The translations under genes and the position numbers were made by a program. Below, one piece after another: positions 28,268 through 37,509 of a stretch of DNA of 64,000 bases. The notes under the pieces are model-generated. The model searched no databases, was not told the origin of the DNA, and worked only from the letters and a program-made list of their open reading frames with translations. This stretch comes from Devosia enhydra. Lineage in GTDB: Bacteria > Pseudomonadota > Alphaproteobacteria > Rhizobiales > Devosiaceae. Every line of letters begins with the position of its first letter. Position 1 is the stretch's first letter. Location of the stretch: contig NZ_FPKU01000004.1 of NCBI RefSeq assembly GCF_900119845.1, forward strand, positions 124,001 through 188,000. Direction: 5' to 3'.

Positions 28268-28391
28268 CTGGTTTGCGTTGACCTCTCGATCGCTGAAGGC
28301 GCCTTCTTGTCGCGCCCGATTGCAAATAGGATGGGGTGCCACAAGGTTCCGCACAAGACCCAGCCTCGCGACCATACCAAGGACAATACAG

Positions 28392-28616
28392 ATGACCGAT
28401 GCCCTGCAGGATCCTGACGATCAGCATCCAGACGATCAGCCCGCACGCCCGCCGCTGAGCCCCGCTGCGCAGCGGGCACTCGATGAAGCGGCCGCCCGTC
28501 GTCGCGCGCTCGACGCGGCGATGGCGCAACGGCCCGAGGAAAAAGGCGGGCGCGGCGGGCTCGACCCCATCCGCTATGGCGACTGGGAGATCAAGGGGCT
28601 CACGGCTGACTTCTGA
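28392..28616 (+). CDS. DUF1674 / succinate dehydrogenase assembly factor 4-like protein
   Basis: A 74-residue protein with an acidic, Pro-rich N-terminus and the family-defining C-terminus [23 protein letters not shown] (read in pieces: [14 protein letters not shown], then EIKGLTADF). Mitochondrial SdhAF4/Sdh8 binds the flavinylated SdhA subunit and protects it before complex II assembly; the bacterial role is inferred by homology. The ATG at 28392 was chosen because upstream codons are unconserved and antisense to htpX. It faces the amidase gene, whose stop is 12 bases away. Confidence 0.88.
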   Translation: MTDALQDPDDQHPDDQPARPPLSPAAQRALDEAAARRRALDAAMAQRPEEKGGRGGLDPIRYGDWEIKGLTADF

Positions 28617-28628
28617 CCGTCCCGCGCA

Positions 28629-29540
28629 TCACCGCGGTGGCAGCCACTTTTTTTCGATCCGGCAGGCGACCGTGTAGGCCGGGTCAAAGACGTTGCCCAC
28701 ATCATAGCGCACGACCTGCCCCATGAGGTGGCTGGCCGCTGTGGCCGAAAGCCCGTAATCGCTGGTCAGCCAGTCGAGCATATCGGTGGTCGCGTGCTGC
28801 AGCGCCTGGTCGAGCGGCCGGGCATTGCCGACCGAAAAGATGTGATCGGCATCTTCCCCGCGCGGCCACACGAGGCGACGGCCTTTCTCGACGCTCAGGC
28901 ACACCTCGACCTCGAAGCTCGTCTCGATGCCGGTGCCGACGATCTCTCCATCGCCCTGCACGGCGTGGCCGTCGCCGAGAAAGAACAGGGCACCCGGCAC
29001 CGCCACCGGAAACCATGCGGTGCTGCCGGGCCCGAAGCGCCGATAGTCCATGTTGCCGCCATTGCGGTCACTGGTGGCCGTCGAAAAGGCCTGCCCCAGC
29101 GCCGGCGCGACGCCAAAGCACCCCAGCATGGGTTCGAGCGGCAGCACCAGATGGTCGAGCCCTGCCACGGCTTCGTCCAGTTGCACGGTGCCGGCCTCCG
29201 CGTCGATCCGCCAGTTGACCCGCTCATTGGCCGGCAGGCTTCGCACCCGATCGGGATCGACGACATTGGCGGCGAGCGACGACCGCGTCCAGCCGAGCGG
29301 CCGGCTGGGCGTCATGCGGATGATATCGACGCGAAGCGCGTCGCCGGGTTCCGCGCCCGCGACCGCGATCGGCCCCACCATCGGATTGGGTCGTGACGCA
29401 CGCGCTACCGACTGCGCATCGGTGCCCGCAGCATCGAGCGTCGGCACGATCAGGATATCCCCCGAGGCGACGGTCAGAACGGGGGGCAGTGTGCCCAGAA
29501 CGTTCGACCAGCGGTCGGGCGTGAAGCGGTGCGTTGCCAT
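28629..29540 (-). CDS. Acetamidase/formamidase family protein
   Basis: FmdA/AmdA family amidohydrolase, 303 residues, which hydrolyses formamide or short-chain amides to ammonia and the acid. Family motifs are NPMVGPIAVAGAEPGDALRV, EPMLGCFGVAP, RNGGNMDYRRFGPGSTAWFPV and ALFFLGDGHAVQGDGEIVGTG, with the metal-binding His and acids in DGHAVQGDGE. The start at 29540 (MATHRFTPDRW) follows AAGGACAGGAC and fits the family; a longer frame to 29654 adds unconserved residues. It is divergent from the Sel1-repeat gene. Confidence 0.9.
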   Translation of the reverse strand: MATHRFTPDRWSNVLGTLPPVLTVASGDILIVPTLDAAGTDAQSVARASRPNPMVGPIAVAGAEPGDALRVDIIRMTPSRPLGWTRSSLAANVVDPDRVRSLPANERVNWRIDAEAGTVQLDEAVAGLDHLVLPLEPMLGCFGVAPALGQAFSTATSDRNGGNMDYRRFGPGSTAWFPVAVPGALFFLGDGHAVQGDGEIVGTGIETSFEVEVCLSVEKGRRLVWPRGEDADHIFSVGNARPLDQALQHATTDMLDWLTSDYGLSATAASHLMGQVVRYDVGNVFDPAYTVACRIEKKWLPPR

Positions 29541-29665
29541 GTCCTGTCCTTGCTCGTCCTGCCGGTCGCGCACGCTTCGCCTGACTGTCGAGCGGGACTT
29601 GCAGATGACGCGGTTTCCGGTTCCATGCTGAAAGAAGATTGCGATTCGATGCAAATGGAGTGGTC

Positions 29666-30307
29666 ATGAAACGCACATTGCTGCCCGTCCTCGTGGTACT
29701 GGCGCTCGCGGCGCCCGCACTGGCCCAGCCCGTCGATCAGTGGAAGGTCTATGAAGAGGGCGTTGCCCTGCTCGAAGGCAAGAACGGTCCGGCCGACCCA
29801 AGGGGCGCGGCGGAGCGCTTCGAGCAGGCCGCCAAGCTCGGAAATGCGTGGGCGCAGTTCAAGCTCGGCGAGCTCCTGATGGATGGCAATGGCGTCGGCA
29901 AGGACCAGAAGCGGGCGCTGGAGCTCTTCACCACCGCAGCCGATGCCGGCAATCCCTGGGCCCAGTTCAAGCTCGGCGACGTTTACGTCGAGGGTACGCT
30001 CGTCACGAGGGACGAGTCCAAGGCGCGTGCACTCTTTGAATCGTCGGCCAAGGAAGGCAATGCCTGGGCCCAGTTGCGCCTCGGCGAAATGTATATGGAC
30101 GGACGTGGCGGCCCCAGAGACCGCGCGCGCGCCGTGGCGTTGCTCGAGGCGTCGATGGAGCAGGGCAACACCTTCGCGATGATGGTGCTGGGCAATCTGC
30201 TGCTCGACAGCTCGCCCAGCCGGGGCAAGACCTTGCTGCGTCAGGCTGCCGATGCTGGAAACGAGGTTGCACTGCGCCGGCTGCGGCAGCTCAACACCGG
30301 TCTTTAA
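29666..30307 (+). CDS. Secreted Sel1-repeat (tetratricopeptide-like) protein
   Basis: A 213-residue protein with a Sec signal peptide (MKRTLLPVLVVLALAAPALAQ) and four to five Sel1-like repeats of 36 residues. The recurrent core is GNAWAQFKLGELLMDGNG / GNPWAQFKLGDVYVEGT / GNAWAQLRLGEMYMDGRG / GNTFAMMVLGNLLL. Such alpha-solenoids act as protein-protein interaction scaffolds in the periplasm; a specific partner is not evident. An upstream in-frame ATG at 29639 would spoil the signal peptide. Downstream lies a 117-base gap with a GCAACA-TG-TGTTGC inverted repeat at 30320-30333. Confidence 0.85.
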   Translation: MKRTLLPVLVVLALAAPALAQPVDQWKVYEEGVALLEGKNGPADPRGAAERFEQAAKLGNAWAQFKLGELLMDGNGVGKDQKRALELFTTAADAGNPWAQFKLGDVYVEGTLVTRDESKARALFESSAKEGNAWAQLRLGEMYMDGRGGPRDRARAVALLEASMEQGNTFAMMVLGNLLLDSSPSRGKTLLRQAADAGNEVALRRLRQLNTGL

Positions 30308-30319
30308 GATCCTCTTAAC

Positions 30320-30333
30320 GCAACATGTGTTGC
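30320..30333. promoter_or_regulatory. Short inverted repeat before the glycosyltransferase gene
   Basis: GCAACA-TG-TGTTGC is a perfect 6-bp inverted repeat within an AT-richer 117-base gap. It could be an operator for the glycosyltransferase-autotransporter operon; no supporting evidence beyond symmetry and position. Confidence 0.25.
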
Positions 30334-30424
30334 AATCATGCATCGTTGCGAGAAGGTCACACCATTTGCGTCGCCGGTGATTGCGAATCCGGAGCCTAGG
30401 TCGTAGGCATTGCAGTGCAATTCC

Positions 30425-32731
30425 ATGGGGGCGTGGGGCATGCTGCACTTTAGTCCGGCTCAGGCTGGACAATTTTCCGATGAGGACAGGAGCGGCCATT
30501 CGGTCGCTCGCGTCGTTTTCGGGCAGCGTGCTGAACCCAGCCTCCGGCCGGGCGCCGTCAAATTCGCCATTTCGATTTCGGTTGTCCTGATCGTCGTGCT
30601 TTTGGGGCACGTGGCGCTCAATCCGCGGATCGATGAGGTCACCAAGGGCCTTTATATCGTCCTGTTCTGCGGCCTTTATTATTGCTGCCTCGCCTATCTC
30701 ATCAATCGCTACGGGGCGGCAAAGCGCGAAGTGCTGGCCGCTGCTGCGCCATCATCGGCCATGCCTCCCGAGGATGGTCCCTCGGTCACCGTGCTCGTGC
30801 CCTCGTTTCGCGAGGAGCGGCGCGTTCTCCTCGCCACCGTCCTGTCGGCAGCACTGGCGCGCTATGGCGATCGCCGCGTGGTGGTGCTGCTTGATGACCC
30901 CCCGTTCGATGCCGCCCGTCCCTCAAGCCTCAAGGCCGTCGAGGATGCTCGTGCATGGCTCGCTGAGCCGATGGCTGGCCTGCGGGTGGCGGAAGGGCAG
31001 TGGCAGGAGCGCAAAGCGGCTGGCCTCTTCGATGCCGCCGCCGAGGGCGTTGCCATTGCTGCGACCTATCGTTCGGCGTCAGCATTCCTCGACGGGCTGG
31101 CAGAGCGGCTCAAGCGCGATGCCGAAGCGGAATTCGTGCATGTCGATGGTTTCCTGATCGAATCCGTCGTCCTGTCCCTCAGCCGCCACTACAGCGGCGA
31201 GGCTGATGCCATCGCTGCAGCCGAGCTGAACTCGGCAATGGCGGATCGCCATTACCAGAGGCTGGCACGGCTCTTTTGCGACGATATCTCGGTCTTTGAG
31301 CGCAAGCAGTTCATCAACCTGCCGCATGCGGCAAACAAGGCGATGAACCTCAATGCCTATCTGGGCCTGATGGGCAATGCCTACCGCTTCGAGTCCGGCC
31401 GCGAAGGAACATCGCTGGTGCGGATCGGGGCATCGGAGCCGGCCGATCTCATCGTCCCCGAGCCCGATTATGTGCTGACGCTCGATGCCGACAGCGTCAT
31501 CCTGCCCGATTATCTCGTAGCGCTGATGGGCGTCATCGAGGTCGATCCGGCGATCGGTGTCATCCAGACGCCCTATCGCGCCTTCCCCGGCTCCCGATCG
31601 GCCGTCGAGCGCGTCGCCGGCGCGACCACGGACATGCAGTATCTGGTGCATCAGGGGTCGAGCCATTTTTCGGCCGGCTTCTGGGTTGGTGCCAATGCCC
31701 TGTTGCGCCGCTCCGCGCTCAAGGCCATCGCAACCGAGCAGCGCGAGCGCGGCCATGCGCACCAGGTCTTCATCCAGGACCGGACGGTGATCGAGGACAC
31801 CGGGTCCACCATCGATCTTCTGGGCAAGGGCTATCGGGTCCACAACCACTTCGAGTCGCTCGCCTATAGCGCCACGCCGGCAGATTTTGGCTCCCTCGCG
31901 GTTCAGCGTGAGCGCTGGAGCAATGGTGGCCTGATCATTTTCCCCGATCTCTGGCGCCAGGTCGGCTTCGGCGGGTTGCGGCGACGTGGCCTCGAACTGG
32001 TGTTGCGCAGCCATTATCTGCTCTCGCCCGTCGTGGGCAACACGGCCGTGTTCCTGCTGATGATCCTGCTCAGCACCGACACGCGCAACCTGCTGCTGAT
32101 GCCCTTGGCCATGGTGCCGTATTTCGTCATCTACGGGCTCGATCTCAGGCGCAGCGGCTACCGGTTCGCCGATATCTTCTCGGTCTCGGCGCTTAACCTC
32201 ATGCTCCTGCCTGTCGGCTTTGCCGGCATCTTGGCCTCGATCATGCAGATGGCGACGGGGCGCAAAGGCCGGTTCCGCAGAACCCCGAAGGTTGCCGGGC
32301 GCACGCGCGTGCATTGGTTCCACATCGTGTTTTCGGGCGGACTCGTTGCTCTCATGGGGTTTTACCTCTTCGATGGCATCGCCTCGGGCGCGGCTCTCGA
32401 AAGCATCTTCCCGGCGATGAACCTGGCCTTGCTCGGCTACGGGTTCGTGCGCTTCATCGGGCCGGTGCAGGCCGTCGGTGATCTTGCCGCCGCTGCATTC
32501 GAGCCGTTCCGGCCACTGCTTTCCACGCAGCGGACCCGCCGGCACCTTGCCGCCGGCGCGCTCGGGCTCGTGGCCTCGCTTGTTCCGCTTTCGCTCGGGC
32601 CGGCCTTTTCGGGGCAGGACAGCAGCGCCCTGCTCTTGCGCGCCGATGCGGCCACCCCGCTCGACCAATCGCGCCTCGGCCCCGAAATCAGGCCCCTCGC
32701 GTTGCCGCCGCCGCGGGAGAGACCGCGATGA
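30425..32731 (+). CDS. Membrane family 2 glycosyltransferase (cellulose/chitin synthase-like)
   Basis: A processive-type GT2 enzyme of about 768 residues. Two membrane helices near residues 40-95 precede the catalytic domain: SVTVLVPSFREERRVLLATV, then a divalent-metal DxD in VLTLDADSVILPDYL, then VIEDTGSTIDLL and QRERWSNGG, equivalent to the Q-x-x-R-W motif. Four to five membrane helices follow, and the C-terminus is soluble and Pro-rich. It probably makes or exports a surface polysaccharide; the sugar is unknown. Starts are TTG 30410, ATG 30425 and ATG 30440; none has a clear ribosome binding site except GGGGCG before 30440. Its stop overlaps a possible early ATG of the autotransporter frame (32728), suggesting one transcript. 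Confidence 0.85.
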   Translation: MGAWGMLHFSPAQAGQFSDEDRSGHSVARVVFGQRAEPSLRPGAVKFAISISVVLIVVLLGHVALNPRIDEVTKGLYIVLFCGLYYCCLAYLINRYGAAKREVLAAAAPSSAMPPEDGPSVTVLVPSFREERRVLLATVLSAALARYGDRRVVVLLDDPPFDAARPSSLKAVEDARAWLAEPMAGLRVAEGQWQERKAAGLFDAAAEGVAIAATYRSASAFLDGLAERLKRDAEAEFVHVDGFLIESVVLSLSRHYSGEADAIAAAELNSAMADRHYQRLARLFCDDISVFERKQFINLPHAANKAMNLNAYLGLMGNAYRFESGREGTSLVRIGASEPADLIVPEPDYVLTLDADSVILPDYLVALMGVIEVDPAIGVIQTPYRAFPGSRSAVERVAGATTDMQYLVHQGSSHFSAGFWVGANALLRRSALKAIATEQRERGHAHQVFIQDRTVIEDTGSTIDLLGKGYRVHNHFESLAYSATPADFGSLAVQRERWSNGGLIIFPDLWRQVGFGGLRRRGLELVLRSHYLLSPVVGNTAVFLLMILLSTDTRNLLLMPLAMVPYFVIYGLDLRRSGYRFADIFSVSALNLMLLPVGFAGILASIMQMATGRKGRFRRTPKVAGRTRVHWFHIVFSGGLVALMGFYLFDGIASGAALESIFPAMNLALLGYGFVRFIGPVQAVGDLAAAAFEPFRPLLSTQRTRRHLAAGALGLVASLVPLSLGPAFSGQDSSALLLRADAATPLDQSRLGPEIRPLALPPPRERPR

Positions 32732-32820
32732 AACGACCCTTTTCTCCGCCTTCGCCGCCGTCTGCTCAGCCGCTCTTCAAACGCCCGATCCGCAGGATCC
32801 AAGACGAAGGAAACGACACA

Positions 32821-35800
32821 ATGAATCGTCGCTCGGATGGCCTGCGTGTGAGCACTGTCAGCCTTTCCTCGGTGGCTCTCCTGTCCTCGGCCAGCCTCGC
32901 GGCGCTGATGCTTGGGGTGGCGCCCCTGCGCGCCGATGACGCGTGCGTGCTTTCGGCCGGCGTGCTCACCTGCTCGGGCGACCAGAGCGACGGCATCAGG
33001 CGGCTTGAAGGCAGCACCCGCTTTGACACCCTCGTGGTCAATTCCCTCAACCGCGACATTGCTCCGGCTGAGTATTCCGGCATCAGGATCGACTGGGACG
33101 ATCCCATCGCTGCCGAAGTCGACACCGGCAGCTTTGCCATCCGGGCCGGCGGGCAGGGCGCCAGCGGCATTGTGCTCAACAATTACGGCACCGGTGGCGC
33201 CAGTCTCGATTTCAAGGGCACCGTCGTGTCATCGAAAGGCGCCGGCATCAAGATCATGGCCCCCGGCGATGCGTCCTATATCGGCACCGGCAGCGTCTCG
33301 TCCGATGGAACCGGCATCACCGTCAAGAGCGAGTCCGACGGATCGGCCAGCCTCGATCATACCGGCGCCATCACCTCGCAGACCGGAAGCGGCGTCCTCG
33401 TCACCGGCTCGGACGATGTGTTCGTCAAGACGCGCGGCGTGATCGAGGCTGACGACAATGCCATCTTCGCCAAGTCCTATGGCAACGATCAGTCGACGGT
33501 GACGGTCGACCATGCCCAAGGGTCGCTCACGTCCTATTCCGGATACGGCATCTATGCGCTTTCCGCCTTCGACGGGGTTACCGTCACGGTCGTGGGCGAT
33601 ATCTCGTCCATGGCGGATGGCATCTATGCCAAGGCCGCGGGCGTTGCCGGCGATGCCATCGTATCGAGCACCGGCACGATCATTTCCGATGCCGGGCTGG
33701 GCATTTACGCGCTGTCGGCCTATGGCAAGACCAGCGTGACCAGTCGCGGCAATGTCACGTCGTTTTACAGCGGCATCTACGCCAAAGCCGACAGCAGCGC
33801 GGACGCCGTCATTGACAGCGAGGGCGATGTCCTGTCCGAGACCGAGGCAGGGCTGGTCGCCATCTCCGCCAATGGCAATGCCAAGATCGACAGTACCGGT
33901 GCCGTGACCGCTGAGCTGGATGGCCTTTATGCGCGTGCCAATGGCGATGTCACCATCGACACCAATGGGGCGATTTCGTCCACCAATGGGCGCGGCATCG
34001 ATGCCGAAAGCGGCAATGGTGGTGTCGTCGTCACGAGCGTGGGGGCCATCGGCGCAAAGCTCGAAGCCATTCGCGTCAAGACCGGCAGCAATGATGTGAC
34101 GGAGCTGGCCTCTGTCAATTCGACCGGAAACCTCAAGTCCTCGGCCGATCGTGGCATCGAGGTCATAGCGGCACACCAGTCGATCGACATCGTTTCGCGC
34201 GGCGCCATCCAGTCGGCGCTCGAGGGGATCCACGCCACCGCGGGTGGAGACAGTGCCACCATCAGCATCGACACCATCGGTGCGATCACCTCGTCGAACG
34301 ATATCGGCATCTTCGCCGAAGCGGCCAAGGGCGGCGTCGAGATCGTCTCGCAGGGCTCGATCGGGTCGAGGAAGGCCGGCATTCATGCCGTCACCGGCAG
34401 TGATACCGCCAGCGTCAGCGTCGATACCGACGGCAACATCACCTCGCTCGATGGCGTGGGCATCTATGCCAAGTCGGCGCGCGGCTCGGTGGATGTCCAG
34501 TCCGAGGGCGTGATTGCCGCCAAGCAATCGGGCATCCATGCCGAAAGCGGCGGCGACGAGGATGCCGAGGTCACCGTGACCAATATCGGCAAGATCACGT
34601 CAACCAACGCCTACGGCATTTTCGCGACTGCAGCCCGGCTCAAGGTTTCCGTCGACAATACCGGTGAGATCGTCTCCAAGAAGGATGGCATCCGGGCCAT
34701 CAGCACCGGCGGATCGGTCGAAGTCGATCAGACGGGCGACATTTCGGTGACCGAAGGCGCCGGTATCTATGCATACAATACCGGCGATACTGTCAGCGTC
34801 ATCATGGATGGCGACATCACCGGGGGCGCCTATGGCATCTTCGGCATGAACGAAGTCACCGACGTCTCGATCACGTTCAAGGCCGATGGCACGATTTCGG
34901 GCGCATCCGAGGCGGGCGTCTATCTTTACGGCATCACCACCACGAGCTTCGACAATTACGGCACCATCGATGGTGGCGCGGGCGTTGTGGTCGAAACCGA
35001 TGGCTGGGCCACCAACACCGTCAACAATTACGGCACCATGATCGGCGATTTCGACATGGTGAAGGGCCTCACGAACCGGCTCAACAACATGAGCACCGGG
35101 CTCATGGAGCTCGGTACGGCCGTGACCCTCAACAGCGCCGGCATCCTGACCAATGCGGGCACGGTCGCACCGGGAGGAAACGGGGTGATCACCACCACGG
35201 TCCTCACCGGCAATTTCGTTCAGACCGGCACCGGCCTCATGAACATGGATGTTGATTTCCTGACCAACGAAGCCGATCTCATCGATGTTTCGGGAACCGC
35301 CACTCTGGCCGGCCGGCTGGGCATTGTCGTCGCCGATGTGGGCGATCTGGTGCCGATGACCTTCACGCTGCTGACGAGCCAGTCCTACGGCACTCCCGAC
35401 CTTGATTTCGAGCATAACCTGGTGCTCACCAACATCGCGCTCGATGCTGATGTGCTGTTCGAGGGCGGAACCGATGTGCGGGTTCGGGTCAATGGCCTCG
35501 ATTTCGGCGGCGGGCCCGATACCAGCGGCTTCAACACCGACATCACCGATGCGCTGACCAGCAGCTTCGAGCAGGGTTCGCCCGATCTGGCGCCACTGTT
35601 CACCGCCCTCGTCAATATCCAGGACGTCGAGGAGTACGCGGAGGCCATCGAGCAGCTCTCGCCCGAAATCACCAGCCAGTCCAATGGGGGAACGCCGTCC
35701 AGCGTTCCGGGCTTCGCCGATCGCCTGCTCAGCTGCCGTGTTCAGGATGGCGCCTATGCCTTCAACGCGGAAGGCGAATGCGTGTGGATGAGCTCGTCGG

Positions 35801-36594
35801 CCACCCGGTTCGATCGCGATGCGACCGCCGACAGCCTGAGCTATCGCCAGACGGCCATGGCTCTTTCCGCCGGCGCGCAGAAGGCATTTTCGCCTGAAAT
35901 CCGCATCGGCGGCGCGGTGGGCTATGTCCATTCGAGCGGCGCCAACAGCGGCGGGAGCACGGCCCGTTCTGATCGGCTCCAGGCCGGCGTGGTCGTCAAG
36001 TATGACCGGGAGGCCACTCTTCTGGCCGCCGGGCTGACAGCGGGCATCGGCGCCACGGATACGACCCGCCTCGTCACCATCGGCAATCTCTCCGAGACGC
36101 TCGAAGGCGAAAGCACCAACGGGTTCGTGGCGGCACGCCTGCATGCGGCCCACACCTTTGCGAGCAAGACTGCCTATCTCAAGCCGCTGGTTGATCTTGA
36201 CCTGATTGGCACCTCTTATGGCGGCGTCGTGGAAACGGGCGGTTCGTCTGCTCTTGCCATCGATGCCAGCACCCATCTCACGGCGATTCTGGCACCGGCA
36301 CTCGAGATCGGGGGTGAGTTCGATGTGGGGATGGGGGCCGTGGCGCGTCCCTTCGTGCGCGGCGGCGTCAGCTATTCGAGCAATCCCGATATCGTCACCA
36401 CGGCCCGCTTCGCCGGTGGCAGCCCCGATAGCTTCACCACCACCAGCAACAGCGACGCGCTTCTGGGCAAGCTCTCGGTGGGTGTGGATTTCGTCAGCGA
36501 AAACAATGCGTCCATGCGGTTCTATTATGATGGCGCCTATGGCGAAACGACCCGTCAGCACAGCGTCGGCATGAAGGCCAGCGTCGCGTTCTGA
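32821..36594 (+). CDS. Large autotransporter with beta-helix passenger
   Basis: A type V secreted surface protein, 1257 residues. It has a signal peptide MNRRSDGLRVSTVSLSSVAL through GVAPLRA, cut before DDACV. The passenger (about residues 60-800) is built of imperfect 20-25-residue rungs with recurring GIYA-K-A, GIHA and TGAITS motifs, as expected for a right-handed beta-helix. Next come a linker region (LEGRG-free, with LTNAGTVAPGGNG and TFTLLTSQSYG) and a C-terminal beta-barrel of about 270 residues ending SVGMKASVAF, with the terminal Phe read by the Bam complex. The start at 32821 has AAGGAAAC in front; an upstream ATG at 32728 would overlap the glycosyltransferase stop but spoils the signal peptide. 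No protease motif was seen, so adhesin-like is an inference. Confidence 0.85.
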   Translation: MNRRSDGLRVSTVSLSSVALLSSASLAALMLGVAPLRADDACVLSAGVLTCSGDQSDGIRRLEGSTRFDTLVVNSLNRDIAPAEYSGIRIDWDDPIAAEVDTGSFAIRAGGQGASGIVLNNYGTGGASLDFKGTVVSSKGAGIKIMAPGDASYIGTGSVSSDGTGITVKSESDGSASLDHTGAITSQTGSGVLVTGSDDVFVKTRGVIEADDNAIFAKSYGNDQSTVTVDHAQGSLTSYSGYGIYALSAFDGVTVTVVGDISSMADGIYAKAAGVAGDAIVSSTGTIISDAGLGIYALSAYGKTSVTSRGNVTSFYSGIYAKADSSADAVIDSEGDVLSETEAGLVAISANGNAKIDSTGAVTAELDGLYARANGDVTIDTNGAISSTNGRGIDAESGNGGVVVTSVGAIGAKLEAIRVKTGSNDVTELASVNSTGNLKSSADRGIEVIAAHQSIDIVSRGAIQSALEGIHATAGGDSATISIDTIGAITSSNDIGIFAEAAKGGVEIVSQGSIGSRKAGIHAVTGSDTASVSVDTDGNITSLDGVGIYAKSARGSVDVQSEGVIAAKQSGIHAESGGDEDAEVTVTNIGKITSTNAYGIFATAARLKVSVDNTGEIVSKKDGIRAISTGGSVEVDQTGDISVTEGAGIYAYNTGDTVSVIMDGDITGGAYGIFGMNEVTDVSITFKADGTISGASEAGVYLYGITTTSFDNYGTIDGGAGVVVETDGWATNTVNNYGTMIGDFDMVKGLTNRLNNMSTGLMELGTAVTLNSAGILTNAGTVAPGGNGVITTTVLTGNFVQTGTGLMNMDVDFLTNEADLIDVSGTATLAGRLGIVVADVGDLVPMTFTLLTSQSYGTPDLDFEHNLVLTNIALDADVLFEGGTDVRVRVNGLDFGGGPDTSGFNTDITDALTSSFEQGSPDLAPLFTALVNIQDVEEYAEAIEQLSPEITSQSNGGTPSSVPGFADRLLSCRVQDGAYAFNAEGECVWMSSSATRFDRDATADSLSYRQTAMALSAGAQKAFSPEIRIGGAVGYVHSSGANSGGSTARSDRLQAGVVVKYDREATLLAAGLTAGIGATDTTRLVTIGNLSETLEGESTNGFVAARLHAAHTFASKTAYLKPLVDLDLIGTSYGGVVETGGSSALAIDASTHLTAILAPALEIGGEFDVGMGAVARPFVRGGVSYSSNPDIVTTARFAGGSPDSFTTTSNSDALLGKLSVGVDFVSENNASMRFYYDGAYGETTRQHSVGMKASVAF

Positions 36595-36616
36595 CCCGAT
36601 CGCCAGACCCTTTTTG

Positions 36617-36654
36617 AAGCGCCGGGGATCGATGGTCTCCGGCGCTTTGCTTTG
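36617..36654 (+). terminator. Terminator after the autotransporter gene
   Basis: AAGCGCCGG (36617-36625) pairs with CCGGCGCTT (36639-36647) around a 13-base loop and is followed by a T-rich run TTGCTTTG. Confidence 0.7.
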
Positions 36655-36667
36655 TGCACAGGGGGCG

Positions 36668-36713
36668 TTGACTCTCGGCTTGATGTGAGTCCAAAATAGA
36701 ACAAAACAGGAAC
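36668..36713 (+). promoter_or_regulatory. SOS-regulated promoter and LexA box of imuA
   Basis: GAAC (36699-36702), seven bases, GAAC (36710-36713) is the alphaproteobacterial LexA box (GTTC-N7-GTTC/GAAC-N7-GAAC). It lies directly after a possible -35 TTGACT (36668-36673) and -10 CAAAAT (36692-36697, 18-base spacer), and 7 bases before the imuA ATG. LexA bound here would block initiation. Confidence 0.85.
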
Positions 36714-36720
36714 TAAAGGC

Positions 36721-37509
36721 ATGGACCGATCTCATGATGTTCGTGCCCTTCGAACCGTTCTGGCCCGCCTCGATCCTTCGGTCGGGGACGGGGGTGCCGA
36801 TGCTTTGCCGCGCTTTGCCCTCGGCGTTCCAGGGCTCGATGCGGATCTGGGCGGCGGGCTGGTGCGGGGTGGGCTGCACGAAGTGTTTGCCCAGGGGCCG
36901 ATGCCGGCGGCTGCCGGCTTTGCCGCCGGGCTGGCCTTGCGGGCGGCTGCCGGCAGGCCGCTGGTCTGGATCCGGCAGGCGCATGTGGGTGCCGAAGCGG
37001 GCGAACTCTACGCCCAGGGGCTGGCCGAAATGGGCATCGATCCTAGCCGGATGGTGCTGGTGCGGGTCAAGGATATGGCGGGAGTGTTGCGGGCGGGGAG
37101 CGAGGCGCTCGCCTGCAAGGCCCTTGGTGCGGTGGTGATGGAATCATGGGGACAATCGCGTCATCTCGACCTCACGGCCACGCGCCGGCTGGGGCTTGCC
37201 GGGGCCGAAACGGGCGTCACGCCCCTGATGCTGCGCGTCGCCGCCGATCCCATTCCAAGCGCCGCGCAAAGCCGCTGGCAGGCCGGCGCTGCGACCTCGC
37301 GCGATCTGCCGGGATTGCCTGGCCTGCCGGCTTTTGCCGTGGAGCTCTTGCGCCTGCGCAGTGGGGCAAACGGGCGGGCCTGGCGTTTGGAGTGGGATCA
37401 TGAGGCCCACAGCTTCCGCGAGCAGGCGCTATCTGGCGGTGTGGTTTCCCTTCCTCTCGACAGACCGGCTGCACAGGCAGGCGGCGCAGTCTGGCGGCAG
37501 GCCGGATGA
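36721..37509 (+). CDS. imuA: ImuA, RecA-like accessory of the mutagenesis cassette
   Basis: A 262-residue protein of the ImuA/SulA-like family that interacts with RecA and ImuB during damage-induced translesion synthesis. Family segments: LPRFALGVPGLDADLGGGL, GGLHEVFA and RPLVWIRQ, then TATRRLGLAGAETGVTPL. The Walker-like region of RecA is degenerate, as is usual in ImuA. It is preceded by the SOS box and overlaps imuB by 110 bases. The cassette imuA-imuB-dnaE2 is the main damage mutagenesis route in alphaproteobacteria such as Caulobacter. Confidence 0.9.
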   Translation: MDRSHDVRALRTVLARLDPSVGDGGADALPRFALGVPGLDADLGGGLVRGGLHEVFAQGPMPAAAGFAAGLALRAAAGRPLVWIRQAHVGAEAGELYAQGLAEMGIDPSRMVLVRVKDMAGVLRAGSEALACKALGAVVMESWGQSRHLDLTATRRLGLAGAETGVTPLMLRVAADPIPSAAQSRWQAGAATSRDLPGLPGLPAFAVELLRLRSGANGRAWRLEWDHEAHSFREQALSGGVVSLPLDRPAAQAGGAVWRQAG

